Source of the DNA: Bacteroidota bacterium
Lineage (GTDB): Bacteria > Bacteroidota > Bacteroidia > Bacteroidales > UBA4417
Direction of reading: 5' to 3'
Assembly (NCBI GenBank): GCA_013376995.1
Contig: JACAAZ010000006.1
Coordinates: 115,689-174,156, forward strand
Length of the DNA stretch: 58,468 nt
Shown: positions 26,438 to 34,537 of the stretch, piece by piece
How positions within the stretch are numbered: the stretch's first letter is position 1
Layout of the letters: each line of letters starts with the position of its first letter
Position numbers and translations under genes: made by a program
Notes under the pieces: generated by a model
Told to the model about the DNA's origin: nothing
Databases searched by the model: none
What the model saw: only the letters and a program-made list of their open reading frames with translations

Positions 26438-27688
26438 ATGAATACAAAATCATTATTTCAGAATGTAATTGAATACGAACCCATGGAAAAAGCATTGAAA
26501 ATCCTGTATATCGGAAGTTCTTTTGAGAACCTGCTCGAACTTCAGGCTGACCCACGTATATCGATTACCAATAAAGGCAATATCCTTGAAGCTGTTAAAT
26601 TTCTTCAAAAGGGAAACCTGCCGGATGCCATTCTTTGTGAAGCAATATTATCAGGTGGAGATGGATTGGAAATGCACCAGGTATTGCGGGAAAATACTGA
26701 ATATGATGAGATAGCCTTTATCCTTCTTTCATACGAGTACATCCAGGAATTGTTCGTAACAGCATTCAGGAACAGGATAGATGATTACTATGTATATCCA
26801 TTGCCTGACGTTGAAAAGTTGGTAAGCCGGCTAAGTTTTCTTAAAGAATTCAGGCAAAATGCTGATGCAATTGCTCCTAAAAAGGAATATCACAGGAAGT
26901 ATGAATATGTAATGCCCGGTTCAAAGCGCATTTTTGACATTCTTGTGGCTTCCTTTGCCTTAATCCTGCTATCGCCCTTGCTGCTTTTCGTTACGCTGGC
27001 CATCAGGCTTGAATCTAAAGGAAAGGTATATTATACTTCCAAGAGAGTTGGGCGCGAACCTTTTGATTTCTATAAACTGCGTTCCATGAGGGTGGGGGCT
27101 GACAGTGAACTCAGCAAACTGGCAAAGGATAATAATCAATACGCAACAGCTTCTCAACAGTCGGATATCAATTTTGGCGATCCCTGTCCGAGATGTGCCA
27201 AGTTGCCCAATGGAGATACCTGCTCACCTATCCTTCATATCGGGCCTCACCGGATCTGCGATTATTGGTATCACTCCCAGAAAAAGGAAGTTGCCAAATC
27301 GAAATCTGCATTCATCAAGATCGTGAATGACCCACGTATTACCAAAGTTGGTAAGATCATACGCAATACAAGCATTGATGAACTTCCCCAGCTGATTAAT
27401 GTGATAAAAGGGGATATGTCGATAGTCGGGAACCGCCCGCTTCCGGTTTATGAAGCTGAACAGCTTACCCAGGATGTTATGTCGAAAAGATTCCTCGCAC
27501 CGGCTGGTATAACCGGCCTCTGGCAGGTTGAATTACGTGGCAGGGGAGGAGTGATGTCGGAAGATGAACGTAAACGGCTCGATAACGAATATGCTGATCA
27601 CTTTGTGAATGGGAATTATTCGTTCTGGTATGACATAAAACTCATTTTGAGGACCATACCAGCATTGTTCCAAAAAGATACTGTTTGA
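26438..27688 (+). CDS. Priming sugar-1-phosphate transferase fused to a pseudo-receiver domain
   Basis: A 416-residue polyprenyl-phosphate glycosyl-1-phosphate transferase (bacterial sugar transferase family), which loads the first sugar on the lipid carrier. The catalytic part starts at about residue 160: a hydrophobic segment (about 166-192), then YYTSKRVGREPFDFYKLRSM, DELPQLINVIKGDMSIVGNR and GITGLWQVELRGRGG. Residues about 18-140 look like a receiver that lost its site: YIGSS replaces the acid pair, E68 (ILCE) replaces the phospho-Asp, and YVYPLP replaces the KP motif. Between core blocks lies an insertion with C250, C253, C262, H267, H271 and C274, a possible zinc site. Start could also be the ATG at 26483. 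It follows the active receiver gene by 15 bases. Confidence 0.88.
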   Translation: MNTKSLFQNVIEYEPMEKALKILYIGSSFENLLELQADPRISITNKGNILEAVKFLQKGNLPDAILCEAILSGGDGLEMHQVLRENTEYDEIAFILLSYEYIQELFVTAFRNRIDDYYVYPLPDVEKLVSRLSFLKEFRQNADAIAPKKEYHRKYEYVMPGSKRIFDILVASFALILLSPLLLFVTLAIRLESKGKVYYTSKRVGREPFDFYKLRSMRVGADSELSKLAKDNNQYATASQQSDINFGDPCPRCAKLPNGDTCSPILHIGPHRICDYWYHSQKKEVAKSKSAFIKIVNDPRITKVGKIIRNTSIDELPQLINVIKGDMSIVGNRPLPVYEAEQLTQDVMSKRFLAPAGITGLWQVELRGRGGVMSEDERKRLDNEYADHFVNGNYSFWYDIKLILRTIPALFQKDTV

Positions 27689-27773
27689 TTAGGAAAGATA
27701 TACCATGGCTAACACATTTTCAAGCTATAACATTGAGAATCCATGGTTTGGAAAGAAAAACAAAAACCCAAAC

Positions 27774-28550
27774 ATGAAATTACCCATAATAGCACTATGG
27801 TTCCTTGCATTGAACATATGTTTCCTTATAAAGGCCAATGCACAGAATCCTGACTTCATTGATCCAAAAGGTTTGGACTTCAATGTTGATATTCCCCCTT
27901 TAAGCCAGCTTCTTGATTCTGCTTTTGCCAACAATGCCCTTGTTAAATACAGGAATGTTGATGCTGCAGTTATGAAAGGTAACCTGAAAACAGACCGAAC
28001 CTACTGGTTAAGAAATATTGGTTTGCAAACGGATGTACGGTACGGTACTTTCGACCATTACACAACAACTTCCTCATCTGAAGGATACCAGCCTGTTAAC
28101 GTTGCAGGGTCTTCGAATGAATTCCGCTTCAGTGTTGGTGCATATATGAGGTTGCCACTTGTAGATGCCATCAACAGGAAAAACCAGATCAGGATTGGCC
28201 AGTTGGAGTTGGAGAAAGCCACTAATATGGCAGAAAGCCAGCGTGACATTCTTCGCCAGGAAGTGATCCGCCAGTACAACGAATTGCTCTTGAGGATACG
28301 CCTATTCAAGATCAAGGCAAAGCAACTTGAGACAGCCCGGATCAATCAGCAGATGGCAGAAAAAGAGTTTATCAATGGCGTTATCCCGGTTTCGGAGTAT
28401 GCCCGATTATCAGACATTACAGTTGGAGTAGAGTCGAATTATGAGATCGCCAGGACAGACCTCAATACGGCTCTTATGATACTAGAAGACATGACAGGAA
28501 TAAAATTTAAAATTAATCAAACACAGCCTGCTTCCAATGAAAATAATTGA
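27774..28550 (+). CDS. Short TolC-family outer membrane protein
   Basis: Taken from the ATG at 27774, which opens a clear signal peptide (MKLPIIALWFLALNI, ending KANAQ); the longer frame from 27705 would put 23 polar residues in front of it. The mature protein is about 235 residues: a helix, a strand (LQTDVRYG), a second strand (FRFSVGAYMRLPL), then long helices (about 150-245 of the frame). TolC proteins normally contain two such helix-strand-strand-helix repeats in about 420 residues; this has one. It overlaps the Wzc-like gene by 14 bases. Likely role: outer-membrane or periplasmic conduit for the polymer, in place of Wza, which is missing from the locus. Confidence 0.7.
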   Translation: MKLPIIALWFLALNICFLIKANAQNPDFIDPKGLDFNVDIPPLSQLLDSAFANNALVKYRNVDAAVMKGNLKTDRTYWLRNIGLQTDVRYGTFDHYTTTSSSEGYQPVNVAGSSNEFRFSVGAYMRLPLVDAINRKNQIRIGQLELEKATNMAESQRDILRQEVIRQYNELLLRIRLFKIKAKQLETARINQQMAEKEFINGVIPVSEYARLSDITVGVESNYEIARTDLNTALMILEDMTGIKFKINQTQPASNENN

Positions 28551-31275
28551 TCTTATAAGGCTGATCCGGAAGCACTTCATTATCCTGATGGTAACACCAT
28601 TAGCGCTGGCTGTTGCTGTTACCTGGTTTACACGAAGGCCCACCTTTACTTTTTCCTCTGAAACTACAATCTACACAGGGATTGCAAGTGGCGGCAGCAT
28701 TGAAATGGATAAGAATTTCAGCTACTTCGCCAATAATACTGCTTTCGATAACCTGATCAATATCATCAAATCAAGGGAAACCCAACAGGATGTAGCAATC
28801 AGGCTTCTTGCCCAGCACCTCATGCTCAAGGATTTTGACCCGAACTACATTTCCAAAAAATCCTACCTGAGCCTAAAAAGGATAGTGCCACCCGATATTT
28901 ACAAGTTGGTGGTAAAAAACGGTAAGGCAGCTGCTGATGCCGGGAAATTACATATCAGTAAGCAACAACCGGTGAAGCAGGTTGAGCTTCCCGACTCCGT
29001 TACTCAAAATAAATATCATAAGGTACAGGAGCACGAAACCCTGCTCACCATCGCCACTGATAACGGTCTTACCGAGAGCAAACTTATGGAAATGAACGGG
29101 CTGCTCGACAATAAAGTGACAGTAGGTCAACTTATTATGATTGCCCACCATCCCGCTGAGAAAAGTGAAGCTTCAACTGCTATTTCCGAAAAAGAAATGG
29201 CTGAGGTGAATTCACTGCTCCCAACTGATACATTTTCTGTGAGTGATATTACAGATGAGGAAGTTGCTTCAAATCTACCCCCATACATCAACAGGGCTGA
29301 TTTTGAGAAAACCGTTCAAAATTTAATGGAATATGCCAGCAGCAATGATACAAATTTTGTTTTCAAATTGCTGAATTTCTCAAATCCCCATTATTCGATC
29401 AATTCTATTTCCAAAATTACAGCAACGCGTATCGGGAGCAGTGACCTGGTAAAGCTTAAGTATCAGGCCGATGACCCGGGTATCTGTGTTCAGACCTTGG
29501 CTTTTATTACTGAAGCCTGCATCCGGAATTACAAACTGCTCAAAGAGAATCGTTCAGATGCAGTTGTGAAATACTTCCAGTACCAGGTAAAGCAAGCTCT
29601 CAGCCGGTTGAGTGCTGCAGAGGACAAGCTGTTAAAATTCAACGAGGATAACAAGATCATCAACTATTATGAACAGAGTAAGGCCGTTGCTTTCACCAAG
29701 GAAAATATTGAAGTTGATTATTATAACCAGCGGAGCAAACTTGCAGGTGCTGAAGCTGCCATTAAGAGGATCGAAGAGAAAATGGGCCTGCAGCAACAAA
29801 TCCAGCTTAACAGCTCCGGGATTGTAGATAAGCGGAATGAGCTTTCAAGGGTGAATGAAAAGATAGCCGCAATTGAATCGGTTGATTACAAGGATCCCAT
29901 TGATATGAAGAAATTGGTGGACCTGAAGAAAAAAGGGGAAACATTAAAGGATGAAATTCGCGACATCGTTAATAGTCTTTACAGCTACAATAATAATCCC
30001 AACGGTTTGCCTATCCAGACGCTGTTGAATGACTGGATTTCAAATGTTATCCAATATGAAGAGACCAAAGCCGGCTTGCAGGTAATGGGTGACAGGATAA
30101 CGGAATTCCAGAAGCAATATGCCATTTACGCTCCGGCAGGTGCAAACCTCAAAAGAATTGAACGTGAGATCAGTGTATCTGAAAATGAATTCCTTGAATT
30201 GCTTCATGGATTAAACCTTGCCAAACTCAAGGACCAGGATGCACAGCTTTCATCCAATCTTAAGGCCGTGGATCCGCCTTATTTTCCGCTGATTCCGGAT
30301 CCGACAAAGCGGAAGATCCTCATTATTCTTGCTGCACTCCTGGGTTTTGTGGTAATGTTTGCAGTTATCATCCTCATTGAGTATTTCGATTCCACTCTTA
30401 AAAACCTTAAGCGGGCTGAAAGATATCTCAAGATACTTCCTGCCGGTATGTTCCCCAAGATCTTCCTTAAAACGAGGAAAATCAATTTCCCATTTGTCAC
30501 CAATCGTTTGCTCGAACTTATCATACAACAGATATTAATGAGCATCGACCAGGAGAAAAAGCACACAGAGCCTCAAACCCTGTTGTTCTTCAGTACCCTT
30601 AGCAATGAAGGGAAATCAGTAATTACAAGGAACCTGGCTTTCAAACTTAAGAAACAGGGTAAAAAGGTTTTGATATTGAATTTTTCACGTGAGTCGTTGC
30701 GCGAAAATGAGGTAAAGCAGCTTGAATATCCTGGCCTTGTTCCCGAAAAATCAAAATCTGGATATGTCAAGCTTAAAAGCAGGTTTTCCATACTTGGATG
30801 GATGCTGGGATACCCTGATAACAGGGTGGATTACAACAGCCCTTTCCTCAGCCCGCCATCTTCCTACCTGTCGGAAGAAGAGTATCACGATTACCAGGTT
30901 GACCAGGAATATTACTCTGTAAAGGATTATAAGGACATTCTGAGGAATAACAATATCGAGTTATCTTATGTCCCGGACTTTGTCCTGATCGAAATACCAC
31001 CTATTCTTTATTATCCTTATCCTGCCGGACTGGTGTCGGGGATTAATATGCCACTTATGGTATGCCGTGCGAACCGGTCATGGTCGCATGCTGATGCTGA
31101 GGCGTTGGAAAATATTAAGAAAGTCACGACGATTGAACCTAAATTTGTGCTCAATGGTGTGGAATTCGAAGTGATTGAAACGGTAATGGGTGATCTTCCT
31201 CGAAAGAGAAGCTGGCTAAGGCGGGCTTTCAAAAAGATCGTTCAGTTCCAGTATTTCTCACATTACCAGCCCTAA
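28537..31275 (+). CDS. Wzc/Wzz-like polysaccharide co-polymerase with LysM domain and degenerate tyrosine-kinase domain
   Basis: A 912-residue inner-membrane protein that should set chain length and couple synthesis to export. TM1 is about residues 13-31 and TM2 about 593-617. The periplasmic part holds a LysM domain (about 159-206) and long coiled coils (about 350-560). The cytoplasmic domain has a BY-kinase fold: Walker A as TLSNEGKS (K693), but Walker A' reads VLILNFSRE with N715 in place of Asp, and Walker B reads DFVLIEIPP with E819 in place of Asp. A tyrosine-rich stretch (YLSEEEYHDYQVDQEYYS, about 778-795) lies inside the domain rather than at the C-terminus. The protein is probably a pseudokinase; this is inferred from the substitutions. 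Confidence 0.85.
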   Translation: MKIIDLIRLIRKHFIILMVTPLALAVAVTWFTRRPTFTFSSETTIYTGIASGGSIEMDKNFSYFANNTAFDNLINIIKSRETQQDVAIRLLAQHLMLKDFDPNYISKKSYLSLKRIVPPDIYKLVVKNGKAAADAGKLHISKQQPVKQVELPDSVTQNKYHKVQEHETLLTIATDNGLTESKLMEMNGLLDNKVTVGQLIMIAHHPAEKSEASTAISEKEMAEVNSLLPTDTFSVSDITDEEVASNLPPYINRADFEKTVQNLMEYASSNDTNFVFKLLNFSNPHYSINSISKITATRIGSSDLVKLKYQADDPGICVQTLAFITEACIRNYKLLKENRSDAVVKYFQYQVKQALSRLSAAEDKLLKFNEDNKIINYYEQSKAVAFTKENIEVDYYNQRSKLAGAEAAIKRIEEKMGLQQQIQLNSSGIVDKRNELSRVNEKIAAIESVDYKDPIDMKKLVDLKKKGETLKDEIRDIVNSLYSYNNNPNGLPIQTLLNDWISNVIQYEETKAGLQVMGDRITEFQKQYAIYAPAGANLKRIEREISVSENEFLELLHGLNLAKLKDQDAQLSSNLKAVDPPYFPLIPDPTKRKILIILAALLGFVVMFAVIILIEYFDSTLKNLKRAERYLKILPAGMFPKIFLKTRKINFPFVTNRLLELIIQQILMSIDQEKKHTEPQTLLFFSTLSNEGKSVITRNLAFKLKKQGKKVLILNFSRESLRENEVKQLEYPGLVPEKSKSGYVKLKSRFSILGWMLGYPDNRVDYNSPFLSPPSSYLSEEEYHDYQVDQEYYSVKDYKDILRNNNIELSYVPDFVLIEIPPILYYPYPAGLVSGINMPLMVCRANRSWSHADAEALENIKKVTTIEPKFVLNGVEFEVIETVMGDLPRKRSWLRRAFKKIVQFQYFSHYQP

Positions 31276-31300
31276 GAATGGCTGAACCAACTTCTTCCTG

Positions 31301-32674
31301 ATGAAAACAGCAATGCGAAAAGTGGTGAAAGAGGCGAATTTCCTGTCACTGGCAGGGAATATCTCCTTTTCATTCTTTGGTTTTGCAAGTTTTGCGTTAC
31401 TGGCAAGAACATTTCCTGTTTCATTATTTGGCCAATGGGTGCTGTATATTTCTTCTGCTGCATTTGTTGAGATGTTCAGATTTGGGATAACCAATACGGC
31501 GATCATCCGCTATCTTTCAGGTGTAAGCCAGGAGCAAAGAAAACAATACATGGGTTCGAATGGATTGATTGGCTTGGTTGCTACCATTATCCTTGCTGCG
31601 ATTGTTATTGTTTGCAACCTGCTCTTTCCTTCGCAGATAAATAAGGCTGGTTATGGATTGTTCTTTACCTGGTACCCTCTGCTCTCTTTTGCTAACCTGC
31701 CTTATAATACAGCGATGGTGATCATGCAGGCAGATATGAGGTTTGGGAAGATACTGCTGCTGAAAGTATTGAATGCGGGAGGTTTTTTTGCAGTTATCCT
31801 TGTCAATTTCCTGTTCTTCCATATGAATATGACCCAACTGGTTTGGGCACAGATCGGAATTGTGATACTGACCTCATCAATATGCGTACTGGCAGGCTGG
31901 GATGGATTAAGGTTCATTCCTAAGGCAACAAAAAAGACGAATAAGGTGCTCCTCGATTTCGGGAAATACACCACCTTTACCCTAATAGGAACAAATCTGT
32001 TACGGTCTGCGGATACCCTGATCATCAGTCTTAGCCCCATGGGCACAGCTGCTGTTGCGCTCTACAGCATTCCTATGAAGCTTACTGAGCTTCAACAGAT
32101 ACCATTGCGCAGTTTCGTGGCAACAGCTTTCCCGAAAATGTCGAAAGCAAGCATACTTCATAAGATGGACGAGGTAAAGAGCATATTTTACATCTATTCA
32201 GGAGCCCTAACTTACCTGTTCATTGTCGGAAGTTTGATAACCTTCATTTTTGCTGATTTCTTCGTTTTGCTCCTTGGAGGAAGCAAGTATATTGGCGTTG
32301 ACCCTGCAACTGGTGCTAATGCAGTTACCATTATGAGGATACTCTCCATATACGGGCTGATCCTCCCAATTGACAGGATGACAGGAGTTGGATTGGACAG
32401 TATAAACAAGCCGGCAATCAATTTCCTGAAGGTATTGTTGATGGTGATTACCAATGTTATTGGTGACCTGATCGCAATTTATGTTTTCAAATCTCTGGCA
32501 GCTGTGGCTGTGGCATCCATACTTTTCACCATACTTGGTGTTTGGGTAGGTTATCGCTTCCTGGATAAAGAGCTTTCCCTTGATTACCGGCTCACCTTTT
32601 CGCAAGGTATCGAGTTCTACAGGAATATGTATGAGAAGGTAAAAGCCCAGTGGGTCCAGTTAGTCAGGAGATGA
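31301..32674 (+). CDS. Polysaccharide flippase (Wzx/MATE-like)
   Basis: A 457-residue protein with about 12-14 hydrophobic segments, of the oligosaccharide flippase (MviN/MATE) superfamily. The N-terminal segment with SLAGNISFSFFGFASFALL followed by FGQWVLYISS is typical. It should turn lipid-linked repeat units from the inner to the outer leaflet for polymerisation. It lies 25 bases after the Wzc-like gene. An alternative start is the second methionine at residue 5. Confidence 0.85.
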   Translation: MKTAMRKVVKEANFLSLAGNISFSFFGFASFALLARTFPVSLFGQWVLYISSAAFVEMFRFGITNTAIIRYLSGVSQEQRKQYMGSNGLIGLVATIILAAIVIVCNLLFPSQINKAGYGLFFTWYPLLSFANLPYNTAMVIMQADMRFGKILLLKVLNAGGFFAVILVNFLFFHMNMTQLVWAQIGIVILTSSICVLAGWDGLRFIPKATKKTNKVLLDFGKYTTFTLIGTNLLRSADTLIISLSPMGTAAVALYSIPMKLTELQQIPLRSFVATAFPKMSKASILHKMDEVKSIFYIYSGALTYLFIVGSLITFIFADFFVLLLGGSKYIGVDPATGANAVTIMRILSIYGLILPIDRMTGVGLDSINKPAINFLKVLLMVITNVIGDLIAIYVFKSLAAVAVASILFTILGVWVGYRFLDKELSLDYRLTFSQGIEFYRNMYEKVKAQWVQLVRR

Positions 32675-32799
32675 ATCTTGATTGCTTAAGCCAGGCAAAT
32701 TAATTCGTAAAAGAGGTTCCAGCTCACATCCGATTTTCGCAGGTTTCAGCTCAATTACACCCTCGTTCAGCGGTGGTATCGAATATTTAGCATTATCGT

Positions 32800-32807
32800 T
32801 ACCTTTG
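32800..32807 (+). promoter_or_regulatory. Possible internal -7 box before the Wzy-type gene
   Basis: TACCTTTG matches TAnnTTTG, but it ends only 4 bases before the ATG at 32812, so a transcript from it would be nearly leaderless. The -33 region has no TTG. Confidence 0.3.
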
Positions 32808-32811
32808 CTTC

Positions 32812-34335
32812 ATGGAGCCCATTCAAAATCCTTTTGAATCCTATACAGGAGCAAATTCCCTGCGTTCACCACGGAGTCTGAAATTGTATTTTGCCATCCT
32901 CCTTACCCTAGCCTGGGTTATTTCCAGTAATGGCCTTTCTATAGGTGTGATTCTACTGGTAGCACCTTTTGTTTTCTTCTACTTGTTCATGTTCTTCAAG
33001 TTTCCCCAGTTAGGCTTGTATACCATGGTTTTCCTCGGCTTTATACTTTTAGGGCTGAACCGTTATGTCAAGGGTATACAGGGTGGGATGATCATGGATG
33101 GCGTATTTGCTTTGTCATACATTTCTCTCTTCTTCAAGAATTATTACACCCGGGTTGACTGGAAGCCTGCAGCCAAGGATATTACAGCTCTGGCGGCCAT
33201 CTGGGCTGCTTATGGAGCATTTGGCTTCTTTAATCCCGAATTGGTTAGCACTGAAGCTTATTTTGCCACGGTAAGAGGGGTTTCTTTCTACATGCTATTG
33301 ATGGTGCCATTGGCTCTTATGTTGTTGAACACCAATAAACATGTTGATGCTTTTTTTGTCTTATGGGGTATCCTTTCCATACTGGCCACAACTAAAGGAC
33401 TATGGCAATTGTATGTTCGTCCTGATCCCTGGGAACAGGCCTGGCTTGATGCCGGTGCTTACACCAATCATATCGTATTCGGTAAACTCAGGGTGTTTTC
33501 CTTTCTTTCGGATGCCGGTCAGTTTGGCGCTAACCAGGCATATACGGGGGTGGTGTTTCTGATCCTGGCGTCTGGAACTAAAAATCGCAACCGGAAAATC
33601 TTTTATATTATCACGGGTCTGCTTGGCATTTACGGCATGTTCATTTCCGGGACGAGAGGAGCCATTACAGTCCCATTTGCCGGGTTCCTGTTATATTCAA
33701 TTATCCGGAAGAAGTTCAATATCACCATTTCTGTAATGACGTTTCTGGTGATAGCTTATGTGTTTTTCAAGTTTACCAGCATAGGTCAGAATGTCGACCA
33801 AATCCGAAGGATGCGAACAGCTTTTGACCCTAACGACAAATCGTTTCAGCTTAGATTGTCGAATCAAAAGAAGATGAAATTATACCTGGCCACCCGCCCA
33901 TTCGGAGGAGGGATAGGACATGCCGGATCCAAGGCGCTCAAATACCTGCCATATTCATTCCTTGCCAACACTGCAACAGACAGCTGGTATGTCATGATTT
34001 GGGCTGAACAGGGTATTGTCGGACTGGTGCTCCATTTATTCATACTTTTCTATATCATTATTAAAGCTTCTTATTACATTATGGTTAAGATCCGGGATCC
34101 AATACTCAAGATTAAAATGACTGCATTGGTGTGCGGAATGATGGGTATTATGGTTGCTGCTTATGGAAACGCGGTTTTAGGTGCATTCCCTACCGGGATG
34201 ATGATCTATATTTCCATGGCATGGCTGACTAACCCTCTGATATTGGATACTCCACAAGGTAATGACCCCGCTTCCGGATCCCTTCCGGAAACTGTTAACG
34301 GGACTCTGCTTCCGGCTTCTTCAAATCGGGATTGA
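32812..34335 (+). CDS. O-antigen ligase/polymerase family protein (Wzy-type)
   Basis: A 507-residue integral membrane protein with about 12 hydrophobic segments and a large periplasmic loop (about residues 320-400) that contains MRTAFDPNDKSFQLRLSNQK and RPFGGGIGHAG, the layout of the Wzy_C/O-antigen ligase family. In a locus with Wzx and a Wzc-like protein, polymerase (Wzy) is more likely than ligase. It is 137 bases from wzx, a gap that may hold a minor promoter. Confidence 0.8.
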   Translation: MEPIQNPFESYTGANSLRSPRSLKLYFAILLTLAWVISSNGLSIGVILLVAPFVFFYLFMFFKFPQLGLYTMVFLGFILLGLNRYVKGIQGGMIMDGVFALSYISLFFKNYYTRVDWKPAAKDITALAAIWAAYGAFGFFNPELVSTEAYFATVRGVSFYMLLMVPLALMLLNTNKHVDAFFVLWGILSILATTKGLWQLYVRPDPWEQAWLDAGAYTNHIVFGKLRVFSFLSDAGQFGANQAYTGVVFLILASGTKNRNRKIFYIITGLLGIYGMFISGTRGAITVPFAGFLLYSIIRKKFNITISVMTFLVIAYVFFKFTSIGQNVDQIRRMRTAFDPNDKSFQLRLSNQKKMKLYLATRPFGGGIGHAGSKALKYLPYSFLANTATDSWYVMIWAEQGIVGLVLHLFILFYIIIKASYYIMVKIRDPILKIKMTALVCGMMGIMVAAYGNAVLGAFPTGMMIYISMAWLTNPLILDTPQGNDPASGSLPETVNGTLLPASSNRD

Positions 34336-34460
34336 TAATAGGTTCGCATCATATTGAATGATACGGAATATTATTCATTTTGAACCCTTCCAGCTTATTA
34401 CATTTCGTTTCCAGGTTAATAAACGTATGGGCAAATCCGCATTTTGCCTTATTGAACTAT

Positions 34461-34494
34461 CTATACCCGGATAATACATACAAATCCGGGATAG
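34461..34494. other. Stem-loop between the Wzy-type gene and the hybrid kinase
   Basis: CTAT(A)CCCGGAT (34461-34472) pairs with ATCCGGGATAG (34484-34494): 11 base pairs with one bulged A and an 11-base loop. No T-run follows, so it is not a standard terminator. It could be an operator or an RNA structure in the leader of the kinase gene, 43 bases from its start. Confidence 0.45.
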
Positions 34495-34537
34495 AATTAC
34501 CTCGAAATGCTATGTATGCGTTAATTAATGAAGAATC

